A DNA stretch of 64,000 bases from positions 248,001 to 312,000 of the forward strand of contig NZ_PZJW01000006.1 of NCBI RefSeq assembly GCF_003206615.1, written 5' to 3'. Shown here piece by piece: positions 8,371 to 17,642 of this stretch. Made by a program: the position numbers and the translations under genes. Source of the DNA: Salinicola acroporae. GTDB taxonomy: Bacteria > Pseudomonadota > Gammaproteobacteria > Pseudomonadales > Halomonadaceae. Within the stretch, counting starts at the first letter, position 1; the number at the start of each line of letters is the position of its first letter. The notes under the pieces were generated by a model that was given only the letters and a program-made list of their open reading frames with translations, was not told the origin of the DNA and did not search any database.

Positions 8371-9684
8371 ATGGGTTGGTACTGCCCTAGGGGACTCTGG
8401 TGGTTGGGCTTTTCATTGGTACTGGTCTATGCCGCCCTGGGAATCGCTGCGCATTCGCTGAAGGATGTCATCGAGCCTTACATGGCGTTCCTGGGGCTGG
8501 CGTCGTTACTGGTGTTCGGAGGTTGGCGGCGCAAAAGCGGGGCGTTGGTCCTGCTGGTGGCGATCTGCCTGGTCCAGGTCGTCAGTTGGTGGCTCGCCAT
8601 CGCCGATCATCCACAATGGGCCAGGCCCAACCCCGATACGGAAAGAATGGCAAAGCTGTTCATCTTCGTCGCCATCGCCTGGTGGTTGAAAGGAAACCTG
8701 CGTCATCTCTTCTGGGTGTGGGGCCTCGCGCTGGTGGCCTTTCTGCTGACGACGGTTGTTTACCCCGAGGGGCGTGAATCATGGGTCCTCGGCTTGCAGG
8801 GGGAGCGCGTTGGGTTCGGTATCCAGAACAATCAGCATGCCTCGATGCTGTTCGGTGTCGCGCTGCTGGGGCTCTGTATCTTTGCCCGGCGGTTCTGTTG
8901 GTCGGGTGGGTTTCGTCTGGGCCGCGCGGGCCTCTGGGCCGGGATGACCCTGATGGTGCTGGTGGGGATTCTGTTCGGCCAGACCCGGGCCGTCTGGTTG
9001 GCGCTTTTACTCTCCTTGGTCGTGGTCTTGTTTGTGCTCGGGGTTTACGCCAAGAAACGCTATCGGGTCCGGCTGCTGAACCGGCTGACCGTGGGCATCG
9101 GCGCCGGGCTGCTTCTGGCGGGTGCGATCGTCACGATGTTGTTCGGCCATGTGCTGACCGACCGGGCGCTGGCGGAAGACCAGATCATTGCGCAGTTGCT
9201 GTCGGGGCGGCTGGACACGTTGCCCTACAGCAGCATCGGCATTCGCATCCACTCCTGGGTCGCGGCCACCCAGTGGATCGGCGAACGGCCCTGGATCGGC
9301 TGGGGCAGCAACGGGCGCGAGCTGGTGATCGAGCACACGCCATGGCTGCCGGAGTACGTGAAAACCCACTTCGGTCATCTTCACAATTTCTTGTTGGAGA
9401 CGTTGGTCAATTACGGCTTCCTGGGGCTCGCCTGCATGATCGGATTGATAGCCTGGGTCGGAACCATCACCTGGCGAGCCTGGTCACGGGGTGATATGCC
9501 CAGCGACGTGGCGCTGTTTGCGGTGGCGTTCTTCTGCTATTGGCTGATCGTCAATCAATTCGAGTCTTACCTCTCGTTCTGGACCGGCATTTATGTCCAT
9601 AACCTGATCGTAGGGGGACTGGTCACGCTTTATTGGCGTTCACCAGCCGACCCGAGCCGCGTCGTCGAAAACCGATTACCATAG
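8371..9684 (+). CDS. O-antigen ligase/polymerase family membrane protein
   Basis: A 437-residue protein with about ten hydrophobic segments and a periplasmic loop containing RIHSWVAATQWIGERPWIGWGSNG followed by HFGHLHNFLLETLVNYGF. That is the Wzy_C (PF04932-type) signature with the conserved H-N in HLHNF. The ATG at 8371 follows AGGGAAAGGG. It sits downstream of the terminator, so it is probably transcribed separately from the upstream glycosyltransferases. It may be the polymerase for region 1, with the truncated gene at the window edge as ligase, or the reverse. Confidence 0.85.
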   Translation: MGWYCPRGLWWLGFSLVLVYAALGIAAHSLKDVIEPYMAFLGLASLLVFGGWRRKSGALVLLVAICLVQVVSWWLAIADHPQWARPNPDTERMAKLFIFVAIAWWLKGNLRHLFWVWGLALVAFLLTTVVYPEGRESWVLGLQGERVGFGIQNNQHASMLFGVALLGLCIFARRFCWSGGFRLGRAGLWAGMTLMVLVGILFGQTRAVWLALLLSLVVVLFVLGVYAKKRYRVRLLNRLTVGIGAGLLLAGAIVTMLFGHVLTDRALAEDQIIAQLLSGRLDTLPYSSIGIRIHSWVAATQWIGERPWIGWGSNGRELVIEHTPWLPEYVKTHFGHLHNFLLETLVNYGFLGLACMIGLIAWVGTITWRAWSRGDMPSDVALFAVAFFCYWLIVNQFESYLSFWTGIYVHNLIVGGLVTLYWRSPADPSRVVENRLP

Positions 9685-9775
9685 GCCACAATCGTATAGT
9701 GGCGAGTGCGATGCATAGGCAGGAAGGCGATGTGGCGGCTCGCGCTTTTTTCATCCGATGGTTGAAGGGACAGCA

Positions 9776-11131
9776 ATGCGAATCACGATTTTCGGTACCG
9801 GATATGTTGGCTTGGTCACCGGAGCCTGTCTGGCCGATGCGGGCCATGACGTCATGTGCATGGATATCGATGAGCAGAAGGTCGCCCGGCTCAAGCAGGG
9901 CGAGATTCCGATCTACGAACCCGGGCTGGAGACGCTGGTCACCGAGAACGTTGGCCAGCAGCGGCTGCTGTTCACCACCGACGCCGCGGAAGCGGTGGCG
10001 TTCGGCACGCTGCAGTTCATTGCCGTGGGCACGCCGCCGGACGAGGATGGCAGTGCCGACCTGCAGTACGTGCTGGCGGTGGCCAAGACCATCGGCCAGC
10101 ACATGGAGGAGTACAAGGTCGTGGTCGACAAGTCCACGGTGCCTGTCGGTACCGCGGATCGGGTTCACGAGGCCATCGCCGGGACCCTGGGCGAGCGCGG
10201 CGTCGCGCTCGACTTCGATGTCTGCTCGAATCCGGAATTTCTGAAGGAAGGGGCCGCTATCGAGGATTTCACCCATGGCGCCCGCATCGTCGTGGGTACC
10301 GACTCGGAGCGGGTCAAAACGCTGATGCGCGAGTGTTATGCGCCCTATAACCGGCGTGTCGAGAAACTGATGTTCATGGACGTGCGCAGCGCGGAGCTGA
10401 CCAAGTACGCCGCCAATGCGATGCTGGCGACCAAGATCAGTTTCATGAACGAGATCGCGAACCTCGCCGAGCGGTTGGGGGCGGATATCGAACAGGTTCG
10501 CCGAGGGATCGGCAGCGACCCGCGGATCGGCTACCACTTTATCTATCCCGGTTGCGGTTATGGCGGCTCCTGCTTCCCGAAGGACGTCCAGGCGCTGGCG
10601 CGGACCGCCAGCCAGATCGGCTACGATCCGCAATTGCTCAATGCCGTCGAGGCGGTCAACGACCGCCAGAAGTCGACCCTGTTCGACAAGCTCGGCCAGG
10701 CGTTCGACGGGCAACTGGACGGCAAGACGGTGGCGGTCTGGGGGCTGGCGTTCAAGCCCAATACCGACGACATGCGCGAAGCCCCGAGTCGCCACCTGAT
10801 GGAAGCGCTCTGGGCCGCTGGCGCCAAGGTTAGGGCGTACGACCCGGAAGCCATGGAGGAGTGTCGACGCATTTACGGCGAGCGCGACGATCTGACGCTG
10901 GTCGGGGGGCGCGACGAGGCGCTGCAGGAAGCGGATGCGCTGGTGATCTGCACCGAATGGAAATCCTTCCGGACGGTGGATTTTGCTCATCTTCAGCGCA
11001 CGCTGCGGACCCCGGTCATCGTGGATGGCCGCAACCTGTTCGAGCCTGAGCAGGTGCGTGCCGCCGGCCTGCTCTATTTTGCGGTGGGCCGTGGTGATTC
11101 GCTACGCATCAGCGGCCGTCCGGCGCATTGA
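9776..11131 (+). CDS. ugd: UDP-glucose 6-dehydrogenase
   Basis: A 451-residue cytoplasmic enzyme oxidising UDP-glucose to UDP-glucuronate with two NAD+. It has the N-terminal NAD-binding motif GTGYVG (residues 7-12), the EFLKEG substrate segment, the catalytic cysteine Cys266 in GGSCFPKD, and the C-terminal domain segment [17 protein letters not shown]. The ATG at 9776 is preferred to 9758 because GAAGGGA lies upstream and the protein then begins MRITIFG. It supplies acidic sugar for the polysaccharide of region 1. GDP-mannose dehydrogenase (AlgD) is a relative, but the sequence reads as Ugd. Confidence 0.93.
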   Translation: MRITIFGTGYVGLVTGACLADAGHDVMCMDIDEQKVARLKQGEIPIYEPGLETLVTENVGQQRLLFTTDAAEAVAFGTLQFIAVGTPPDEDGSADLQYVLAVAKTIGQHMEEYKVVVDKSTVPVGTADRVHEAIAGTLGERGVALDFDVCSNPEFLKEGAAIEDFTHGARIVVGTDSERVKTLMRECYAPYNRRVEKLMFMDVRSAELTKYAANAMLATKISFMNEIANLAERLGADIEQVRRGIGSDPRIGYHFIYPGCGYGGSCFPKDVQALARTASQIGYDPQLLNAVEAVNDRQKSTLFDKLGQAFDGQLDGKTVAVWGLAFKPNTDDMREAPSRHLMEALWAAGAKVRAYDPEAMEECRRIYGERDDLTLVGGRDEALQEADALVICTEWKSFRTVDFAHLQRTLRTPVIVDGRNLFEPEQVRAAGLLYFAVGRGDSLRISGRPAH

Positions 11132-11180
11132 GCGCCTGACCATGCCCAGCCCCACAAGCGAGCGCGAAGGAGAGGCAAGG

Positions 11181-12587
11181 ATGCTCATACCCGTGGTATT
11201 GGCCGGCGGTGCCGGCACGCGTCTGTGGCCGATGTCCCGCGCGAGTCACCCCAAACAGTTTCTGCCCATCACCGGGCGTCGCAGCATGCTGGTGGAGACA
11301 CTGGCGCGGTTCGATTCGCTGTCACCGGCGGCGCCGATCGTCGTCTGCCAGGATGCGCACCGCTTCCTGGTGGCCGAGCAGCTGCGCGAGGCGGGTATGA
11401 CCGGCGATATCCTGCTCGAGCCGGCGCTGCGCAATACCGCGCCGGCGATTGCCCTGGCGGCGTTACAGGCCATTGACCGGGACGCCAATGCGCTGATGCT
11501 GGTCTTGCCGGCCGATCACGCGGTGGCCGACCCGCAGGCGCTGATCGCGGCGATCGCGCCGGCGCGGACAGCGGCGGAGCAGGGCAGGTTGGTGACGTTC
11601 GGCGTGTCGCCGACGCGGGCGGAAACCGGTTACGGCTATATCGAGGCCGCGGAGACTCCAAGTGCCGATAGCGCGGTGCCGATTCGGCGTTTCGTCGAGA
11701 AGCCGGATGCCAAGACCGCGCAGTCCTACCTCGACAGTGGCCGCTATCTCTGGAACAGCGGCATGTTCCTGATGCGGGCGGATCGTTACCTGCAAGCCCT
11801 CGAGCGCCAGCGGCCGGCCATGCTATCGGCGGTGAAGTCGGCCTGGGAAGCACGTCAGGTCGATCTCGATTTCCTGAGGGTGGGGGTGGACGCCTTCAGC
11901 GCCTGCGAGGCCGAGTCGATCGATTATGCCGTGATGGAGGACGCCCCGGACGCCAGCGTGGTGGCGCTGGATGCCGGTTGGTCGGATGTCGGCTCCTGGC
12001 AGTCGCTGTGGGAAATCTCTGCCAGGGACGAGGATGACAACGCGCTGCGTGGGGATGTGATCGCCGACGGCGTGACCGGGAGTTTGATCCATAGCGAGAG
12101 CCGTCTGGTGGCGGCGATCGGCGTGAGGGACCTGATGATCGTCGAGACGCCGGACGCAGTGATGGTGGCGCATCGCGACGCGTCACAGGCGGTCAAGCGC
12201 GTTGCCGAGACGCTCAAGCGCCAGCATCGTACCGAGTGGGACCAGCATCGCCGGGTCCACCGTCCCTGGGGCAGCTACGATGGCGTGCATGCCGCCGAGC
12301 GGTACCAGGTCAAGCAGATCAGCGTGCGGCCGGGTGGCCGGCTGTCGCTCCAGAAGCATTTTCATCGCGCTGAGCACTGGATCGTGGTGCGTGGTACGGC
12401 GCGGGTGACGCGGGGCGAGGAGACCTTCCTGCTGGAGGAGAATCAGTCGACCTATATCCCGCTGGGGGTGGTCCATCGTCTCGAGAACCCCGGCAAGATC
12501 GAGCTGGAGCTGATCGAAGTCCAGAGTGGCAGCTACCTCGGCGAGGACGATATCGAGCGCTTCGACGACGTCTATCGCCGGGAGTGA
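11181..12587 (+). CDS. algA: Mannose-1-phosphate guanylyltransferase / mannose-6-phosphate isomerase (type II, bifunctional)
   Basis: A 468-residue enzyme of the AlgA/ManC/CpsB family that makes GDP-mannose from fructose-6-phosphate via mannose-6-phosphate and mannose-1-phosphate. The N-terminal nucleotidyltransferase has GGAGTRLWPMSR and HPKQFL; FVEKPD and LWNSGMF lie in the middle. The C-terminal cupin-type isomerase domain has RPWGSYD, GGRLSLQKHFHRAEHW and IPLGVVHRLENPG. The start is the ATG at 11181 with AAGGAGAGG upstream; the much longer open frame before it is overlap with ugd. Its stop abuts the stop of the convergent mscS-like gene (TGATCA). Confidence 0.93.
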   Translation: MLIPVVLAGGAGTRLWPMSRASHPKQFLPITGRRSMLVETLARFDSLSPAAPIVVCQDAHRFLVAEQLREAGMTGDILLEPALRNTAPAIALAALQAIDRDANALMLVLPADHAVADPQALIAAIAPARTAAEQGRLVTFGVSPTRAETGYGYIEAAETPSADSAVPIRRFVEKPDAKTAQSYLDSGRYLWNSGMFLMRADRYLQALERQRPAMLSAVKSAWEARQVDLDFLRVGVDAFSACEAESIDYAVMEDAPDASVVALDAGWSDVGSWQSLWEISARDEDDNALRGDVIADGVTGSLIHSESRLVAAIGVRDLMIVETPDAVMVAHRDASQAVKRVAETLKRQHRTEWDQHRRVHRPWGSYDGVHAAERYQVKQISVRPGGRLSLQKHFHRAEHWIVVRGTARVTRGEETFLLEENQSTYIPLGVVHRLENPGKIELELIEVQSGSYLGEDDIERFDDVYRRE

Positions 12588-13973
12588 TCACTGGGCCGGC
12601 CCGGCCCTGCTGCCCTGGTCGTCGGCCCCCGCGGTTCTCGTTGTCGCCGGGTCCGATGGCTTGTTGCCGCCATCGCGCTGGGGGACGTCCAGACGCAGGG
12701 TCGGCAGATACTCGGGGTAGTTCCCGCAGATGAAGTCGATCAGGCCTTCCCGGATCTCGCAGCGCAGATCGAAGGTATTGGGGCCGCCGCTGCTGCTGAT
12801 CAGTACACGTAGCTGCTTGTTGCGCTCGGTCATCTCCAGCATCTGTACCTTGCAGACGCGTCCGGTCCAGAATGGCGAGGCCTCGGCGATTCGCTGGCAC
12901 TCGGCCCTTAGCGGCTCCATCGGCATGTGGTAGTCGACGTAGAGAATGACGACGCCGATCAGGTCCTTGTCGCGGCGGGTCCAGTTCTCGAAGGGGTGGT
13001 CGACGAAATAGGTGATCGGCAACACGACCCGGCGCCAATCCCAGGTCCTCACCACCGCGTAGGTGAGCGTCAACTCTTCTACCCAGCCCCACTCGCCCTC
13101 GACGATGACCGAATCGTTCAACTGGATCGGCTGGGTAAGGGCGATCTGTATGCCGGCGATCAGGTTGCCCAGTACCTTCTGCGCCGAGAAACCCAGCACC
13201 ACACCCAGGATCCCGGCGGAAGCGAGGATGCTGGCGCCCAGTTGGCGGACTTTCTCGAACACCATCAGCATCGAGGCGAGTGCCAGAATGACGATGATGA
13301 AATTGATCAGTTTTCGCAGCACGGTGATCTGCGTGTGCACCTTGCGCGCGACCGCGTCCTCGTCATCGAACTTGTAGCGCTCGCTCAATGCCCGCTCGCT
13401 GATGTTGATCCCGTGAATCAGCACGCCGGCGATGCTGCCGATCAGTATCAGGCTGGTCAGGTCGTGCAGCGCCGCATCGAGGCTGGCCGAGGTGATGAAG
13501 ACCGGGAACAGCGAAAACAGCACGAAGATCGGGATCAGTGCGGCCAGACAGCGCGCCATGAACGGCACCAGGAAACGTTCCAGTATCGAGGTCCGCGAAT
13601 TCCCCCAGCGATCCATGGTGGCGACCAGTCGCCGGCACAGGCGAATCAACAGCCAGACGCCGAGCAGTGCGGCACAGAAGTGCGCCACCGTCATGATCAG
13701 CGCGTGGCCCTCGACGCCGTTCGGAACCAGAAAGCGGGCCGCGCCGAAGAGTCCGTAGACCCAGAGCACGCCCACCAGCGGCGGATGGACGGCCTTGGCG
13801 GTGGTGCCGAGTAGGGAGTAGCGGCTGTCACCGAGTCTTCGCAGCCGGAAGTGCACATACTTGAGCAAGGCATGGGCGGCGATGGTGACGGCGATGATGA
13901 TCGCCGCCGTGAGCCAGAATGGCAGCGCATCGAGCCACGCCGCCATCGTCGTATCGATGACTGATGCCTTCAT
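12588..13973 (-). CDS. MscS-family mechanosensitive ion channel
   Basis: A 461-residue inner-membrane protein with several N-terminal transmembrane segments. The pore-lining helix and beta domain read ASAGILGVVLGFSAQ, then KVLGNLIAGIQIALTQPIQLND, and later ENWTRRDKD. It probably gates in response to hypo-osmotic membrane tension, useful to a halotolerant cell. The last ~30 residues are low-complexity (PSDPATTRTAGADDQGS). Start uncertain: ATG at 13973 or 13946, neither with a strong Shine-Dalgarno. It converges on algA without any spacer and is not functionally linked to it. Confidence 0.9.
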   Translation of the reverse strand: MKASVIDTTMAAWLDALPFWLTAAIIIAVTIAAHALLKYVHFRLRRLGDSRYSLLGTTAKAVHPPLVGVLWVYGLFGAARFLVPNGVEGHALIMTVAHFCAALLGVWLLIRLCRRLVATMDRWGNSRTSILERFLVPFMARCLAALIPIFVLFSLFPVFITSASLDAALHDLTSLILIGSIAGVLIHGINISERALSERYKFDDEDAVARKVHTQITVLRKLINFIIVILALASMLMVFEKVRQLGASILASAGILGVVLGFSAQKVLGNLIAGIQIALTQPIQLNDSVIVEGEWGWVEELTLTYAVVRTWDWRRVVLPITYFVDHPFENWTRRDKDLIGVVILYVDYHMPMEPLRAECQRIAEASPFWTGRVCKVQMLEMTERNKQLRVLISSSGGPNTFDLRCEIREGLIDFICGNYPEYLPTLRLDVPQRDGGNKPSDPATTRTAGADDQGSRAGPAQ

Positions 13974-14092
13974 GGAGGAGCCTGTTGTTGCTGTTGTCGA
14001 CTTCTTCCAGCTTAGGCGTTCTGGCTACAACTTTCGTCGGGTGATGCACTTTTCTCCGATAGGACCGTCGCTGAACTGGCGATACGGCGAAC

Positions 14093-14122
14093 GGCGCTCG
14101 CGCGGCGGCTCCCGCGAGCGCC
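14093..14122 (-). terminator. Stem-loop downstream of tctC-like gene
   Basis: GGCGCTCGCG (14093-14102) pairs perfectly with CGCGAGCGCC (14113-14122) around a 10-base loop, 15 bases after the tctC stop. There is no T-tract, so it may act in mRNA 3'-end protection rather than classical termination. Confidence 0.45.
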
Positions 14123-14136
14123 GGACGTCCGCCAGT

Positions 14137-15123
14137 TTACTGGGAGAGCCCGATCTGGCGCGAGATGTCGTCGATCTGGGCGATCTGGTCGTTGACGAAT
14201 GTCGTGAAGGCTTCGCCATGCATTTCGAACGGCATCAGGCCGTTCTGTGTCATGACGCTTTTCCACTCATCACTGTTGTAAAGCGTGTCGATGGTGTCGA
14301 CCCACCAGTCGTAGGCGTCGTCGGAAACCTCTGCTGGCATGTAGAAACCACGCCAGTTGGGGGCGATGGTATCGATTCCCTGCTCACGCGCCGTTGGCCA
14401 CTCGTGCAGTTTGCCGGGCAGGCGCTCCTCGGAGAGGATCGCCAGGGGCCGCAGGTCACCGGATTCTATGAAGCTGATCACTTCCGAGATGTCGCCGGTG
14501 AAGGCATCGACGTGGCCTCCCAGGGTCTGGGTCACCGCCTCGCCGCCGCCGTTGTAACCGAGGTAGGGGATGCGCGCCAGATCGTCGACGCCCGCGGCAT
14601 CGGCCGCCATCAGCAGCTTGAGGTGATCCCAGCCGCCGGTCGCGGTGCCACCGGTAAAGGTCAGTGCCCTGGGATTCTCCTTCAGCGCCTTCATGACGTC
14701 GGAGAGTGATTGGTACGGCGAATCGGCGGCGACGGCGATGACCCCGTAGTCCGCGCCCAGCGTTCCGATCCAGTTGACCATGCTGGCGTCCATCCCGGGA
14801 AACTGGCCGCGAGCCAGGCCGGTCGTGGTCACGGTGCTGGCGGCGACGATCAGGTTCTCCTGGCCGGCACGTTTCTGGACCACGTGGGAGAAACCGACAC
14901 CGCCACTGGCACCGGGCATGTTGGTGGTCTGGACGTTGCCGTCCACCAGCTCGAGGTCGCTGAGCACTCGCCCCACGGAGCGGCAGGTAAAGTCCCAGCC
15001 GCCGCCGGGGTTGGCGGGCGCGATGCAGTCCACCTTTCCGCTTTGCTCGAAAGCCTGGGAGGCGCTGGCGGCGCTCCAGAGCAAGCCGCCCACGATGAGC
15101 GTCTTGAGTTGAGGTTTGATCAT
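14137..15123 (-). CDS. Tripartite tricarboxylate transporter substrate-binding protein (TctC/Bug family)
   Basis: A 328-residue periplasmic binding protein with a signal peptide (hydrophobic LKTLIVGGLLW, cleavage near ASQA-F). The mature part begins VDCIAPANPGGGWDFTCR and contains MPGASGGVGF and FTGGTATGGWDHLK, typical of Bug receptors for di- and tricarboxylates and similar small acids. No TctA/TctB membrane genes are nearby, so the receptor is an orphan here or uses membrane subunits encoded elsewhere. It lies directly downstream of the LysR gene on the same strand and next to CoA-transferase and lyase genes, which suggests they handle one organic acid. Confidence 0.92.
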   Translation of the reverse strand: MIKPQLKTLIVGGLLWSAASASQAFEQSGKVDCIAPANPGGGWDFTCRSVGRVLSDLELVDGNVQTTNMPGASGGVGFSHVVQKRAGQENLIVAASTVTTTGLARGQFPGMDASMVNWIGTLGADYGVIAVAADSPYQSLSDVMKALKENPRALTFTGGTATGGWDHLKLLMAADAAGVDDLARIPYLGYNGGGEAVTQTLGGHVDAFTGDISEVISFIESGDLRPLAILSEERLPGKLHEWPTAREQGIDTIAPNWRGFYMPAEVSDDAYDWWVDTIDTLYNSDEWKSVMTQNGLMPFEMHGEAFTTFVNDQIAQIDDISRQIGLSQ

Positions 15124-15290
15124 GGCGCGTTCCTCTTCATCTTGTTATCGATCGGCAGGGGGAAACCTGTCTGCTGTGCCTGGCCACCGGGCGGGCAGGA
15201 ATGACAGCAGACGGTGAAGGACTGTAGCGAGGGGCGCCGATGGGAAAAATTGGTTTCTGGGCAAGCAAGGCTTCGTGCTTTTCGAAGGGT

Positions 15291-16238
15291 TTACACCTTC
15301 GTCGCAATGATCGTGCCGGCTCGGGTCTCGCTGGCTTCGAGTTCTCTGGTCCCTGCGCCGACCAGATGGTCGACCATCTGGCGGGCGATCAGCGGCAGAG
15401 CGTCCAGGTCGCGGACACCGATGACCAGCTCGCGCTCTGCCCACTCGTCGATCAGCGGGACCGTCGCCAGGGATAGGCTCTCTCGATAGGCGGCGACGGC
15501 CCGGGCGGGCAGAATGCCGATTCCCATGCCTCGGTCGATCATGCGGCAGATGCCCTCGAAGCTGCGTACCTGAATGCGCATTCGCAGTGGCCGGGACAGT
15601 CTCTGGGAATCCTGGTGTAGCAGGGCGTGGAGCGACGAGTCCTGCTCCAGCCCGATGAAGTCGTGATCCAGGGTCTCGGCGAACGCCAGCCGTTGTCGGC
15701 TCGCCAGCGGGTGGTCCCGTGCAGTGACCAGCACCAGCCGGTCCCGCCGGTAGGGCTGGATCGCAAGGCCGTCGGCGGGAATGTGCGCGGAGAAGATGCC
15801 GATGTCGGTGAGGCCGTCGCGAACGGCCGTGATGATCTCGTGGCTCAGGCGCTCCTGCATGTCGATGCGAATCTGCGGATAGCGCCAGGTGAAGTCGCTC
15901 AGGTCGTCGGGCAGGAACTCGATCACCGCAGAGGTGTTGGCGTGCAGCCGCACGTGCCCGCGGATTCCCACGCTGTACTCGCTGAGATCGGCGTTGAGGT
16001 GGTCTAGGCTATCCAGCATGTGACGGGCATGGTGGAGCAGCGCATGGCCGGCGGGTGTTAGCTCGACGCCGCGCGGGCGCCGATAGAGCAGGGTGGTCGA
16101 GAGCTGGGTCTCAAGGTCGCTGATACGCTTGCTCACCGCCGCCAGGGCCAGGTGCTCCCGTTCGGCGGCGCGGGTCAGGCTCCGCAGGTCGGCGATGGCG
16201 ACGAACAGCTTGAGTGTAATGAAGTCGAGTCGCTTCAT
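15291..16238 (-). CDS. LysR-family transcriptional regulator
   Basis: A 315-residue regulator. The N-terminal winged HTH (about residues 3-62) reads FITLKLFVAIADLRSLTRAA then LALAAVSKRISDLETQL, followed by RRPRGVELTPAG. The rest is the periplasmic-binding-like effector domain (SAHIPADGL, ARDHPLASR). It is divergent from the CoA-transferase gene and upstream of the tctC-like gene, the usual placement for a LysR activator of a small catabolic unit. The effector is probably the acid bound by TctC or its CoA ester; this is inference. No convincing T-N11-A box was singled out in the intergenic region. Confidence 0.93.
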   Translation of the reverse strand: MKRLDFITLKLFVAIADLRSLTRAAEREHLALAAVSKRISDLETQLSTTLLYRRPRGVELTPAGHALLHHARHMLDSLDHLNADLSEYSVGIRGHVRLHANTSAVIEFLPDDLSDFTWRYPQIRIDMQERLSHEIITAVRDGLTDIGIFSAHIPADGLAIQPYRRDRLVLVTARDHPLASRQRLAFAETLDHDFIGLEQDSSLHALLHQDSQRLSRPLRMRIQVRSFEGICRMIDRGMGIGILPARAVAAYRESLSLATVPLIDEWAERELVIGVRDLDALPLIARQMVDHLVGAGTRELEASETRAGTIIATKV

Positions 16239-16424
16239 GATGAGGATGTCCGTTTGGCGACGGGGATGTGGCCACTCTAGCGTTCGCGATGGACGAAGCC
16301 TAGCTTGACGATCGCCTAATTGTGGCGGCCCGTGGGCTGGGTCACGCTGCCGCTATCGAGAAACGATCATGATGGCAGCGATTCCAGCGAGGCGGTGCCG
16401 ATGCACGTGACGGAGGAGAGCGAT

Positions 16425-17642
16425 ATGGCTGCCAGCGACGACGCGCAGGCGCTAGCGGGACTCAAGGTGGTGGAACTGGGGCAACTGATTGCGGGGCCCT
16501 TCGCCAGCAAGCTGCTCGGCGAATTCGGTGCGGACGTGATCAAGATCGAACCGCCGGGCACGGGCGACCCGCTGCGCAAGTGGCGCGTGCTGAAGGACGG
16601 CACTTCGCTGTGGTGGCACGTGCAGACCCGCAACAAGCGATCGCTGGCGCTGGACCTGCGCTCGGAGGAGGGGCAGGAGATCGTGCGTCGGCTGGTCGAC
16701 GAGGCGGATATCGTGATCGAGAACTTCCGTCCCGGCACACTAGAGAAGTGGGGGTTGGGCTGGGAAACGCTGAGCGAGCGCAATCCCGGCCTGATCATGG
16801 TGCGTATCTCCGGTTACGGACAGACCGGCCCCTATCGCGATCGACCGGGATTCGGCGTCATCGGCGAGGCGATGGGCGGGCTGCGCTATCTCTCAGGGCA
16901 CCCCGACCAGCCCTCGGTGCGGGTCGGCATCAGCATCGGCGATTCGCTGTCGGCGCTCTACGGCATCATCGGAGCCCTGCTGGCCCTGCAGGAGCGCCAC
17001 CGCAGTGGCCGGGGGCAGTATATCGATGTGGCGCTCTACGAATCGGTCTTCGCGATGATGGAAAGCCTGATTCCCGAGTACGACGGTGCCGAGGTGATCC
17101 GCGAACCCAGCGGCAGCGCCTTGCCGGGGATCACGCCTTCCAATGCCTATCCCTGTGCGTCGGGCGATGGTGATAGCGAGGAGTACGTGCTGATCGCCGG
17201 TAACGGCGACAGTATCTTCAAGCGCCTGATGACGGCGATCGGCCGCCAGGACCTGGCCGATGATCCGCGCTTCGCCCACAACGATGGCCGAAGTCGACAC
17301 GCCGACCTGATCGATGGGGCCATTGCCGACTGGACCCGACGCCACCGTCGCGACTACGTGCTCGACGTGCTGGAGAGCGCTCACGTACCGGTGGGTTATC
17401 CTTACACCGCCAAGGATATCGTCAGCGACCCTCACTACCTGGCCCGGGAGATGATCGAGACCATTCGGCTGGGCGATGGCGAATCGCTCAAGGTGCCTGG
17501 CGTGTTGCCCAAGCTGAGCCGGACGCCGGGTCGTATCCAGGGCGGCGGCCCGGCACTGGGCCAGCACACCCGGGACGTGCTCGACGAGCTCGGCATCGAC
17601 CGCGAGACCCAGGCGAAGATGCGCGAACGAGGAGTGATCTGA
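16425..17642 (+). CDS. CaiB/BaiF (family III) CoA-transferase
   Basis: A 405-residue class III CoA-transferase that moves CoA between carboxylic acids. It contains LAGLKVVELGQLIAGPF near the N-terminus, GADVIKIEPPGTGDP, the RNKRSLALDLR segment, and GDSLSALYG, where Asp173 aligns with the catalytic aspartate of formyl-CoA transferase. The ATG at 16425 is chosen because GGAGGAGAG precedes it; the open frame back to 16320 has no such signal. It overlaps the lyase gene by one base (TGATG), so the acid is probably activated here and then cleaved by the next enzyme. The substrate is unknown; a succinyl-CoA donor is common in the family. Confidence 0.9.
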   Translation: MAASDDAQALAGLKVVELGQLIAGPFASKLLGEFGADVIKIEPPGTGDPLRKWRVLKDGTSLWWHVQTRNKRSLALDLRSEEGQEIVRRLVDEADIVIENFRPGTLEKWGLGWETLSERNPGLIMVRISGYGQTGPYRDRPGFGVIGEAMGGLRYLSGHPDQPSVRVGISIGDSLSALYGIIGALLALQERHRSGRGQYIDVALYESVFAMMESLIPEYDGAEVIREPSGSALPGITPSNAYPCASGDGDSEEYVLIAGNGDSIFKRLMTAIGRQDLADDPRFAHNDGRSRHADLIDGAIADWTRRHRRDYVLDVLESAHVPVGYPYTAKDIVSDPHYLAREMIETIRLGDGESLKVPGVLPKLSRTPGRIQGGGPALGQHTRDVLDELGIDRETQAKMRERGVI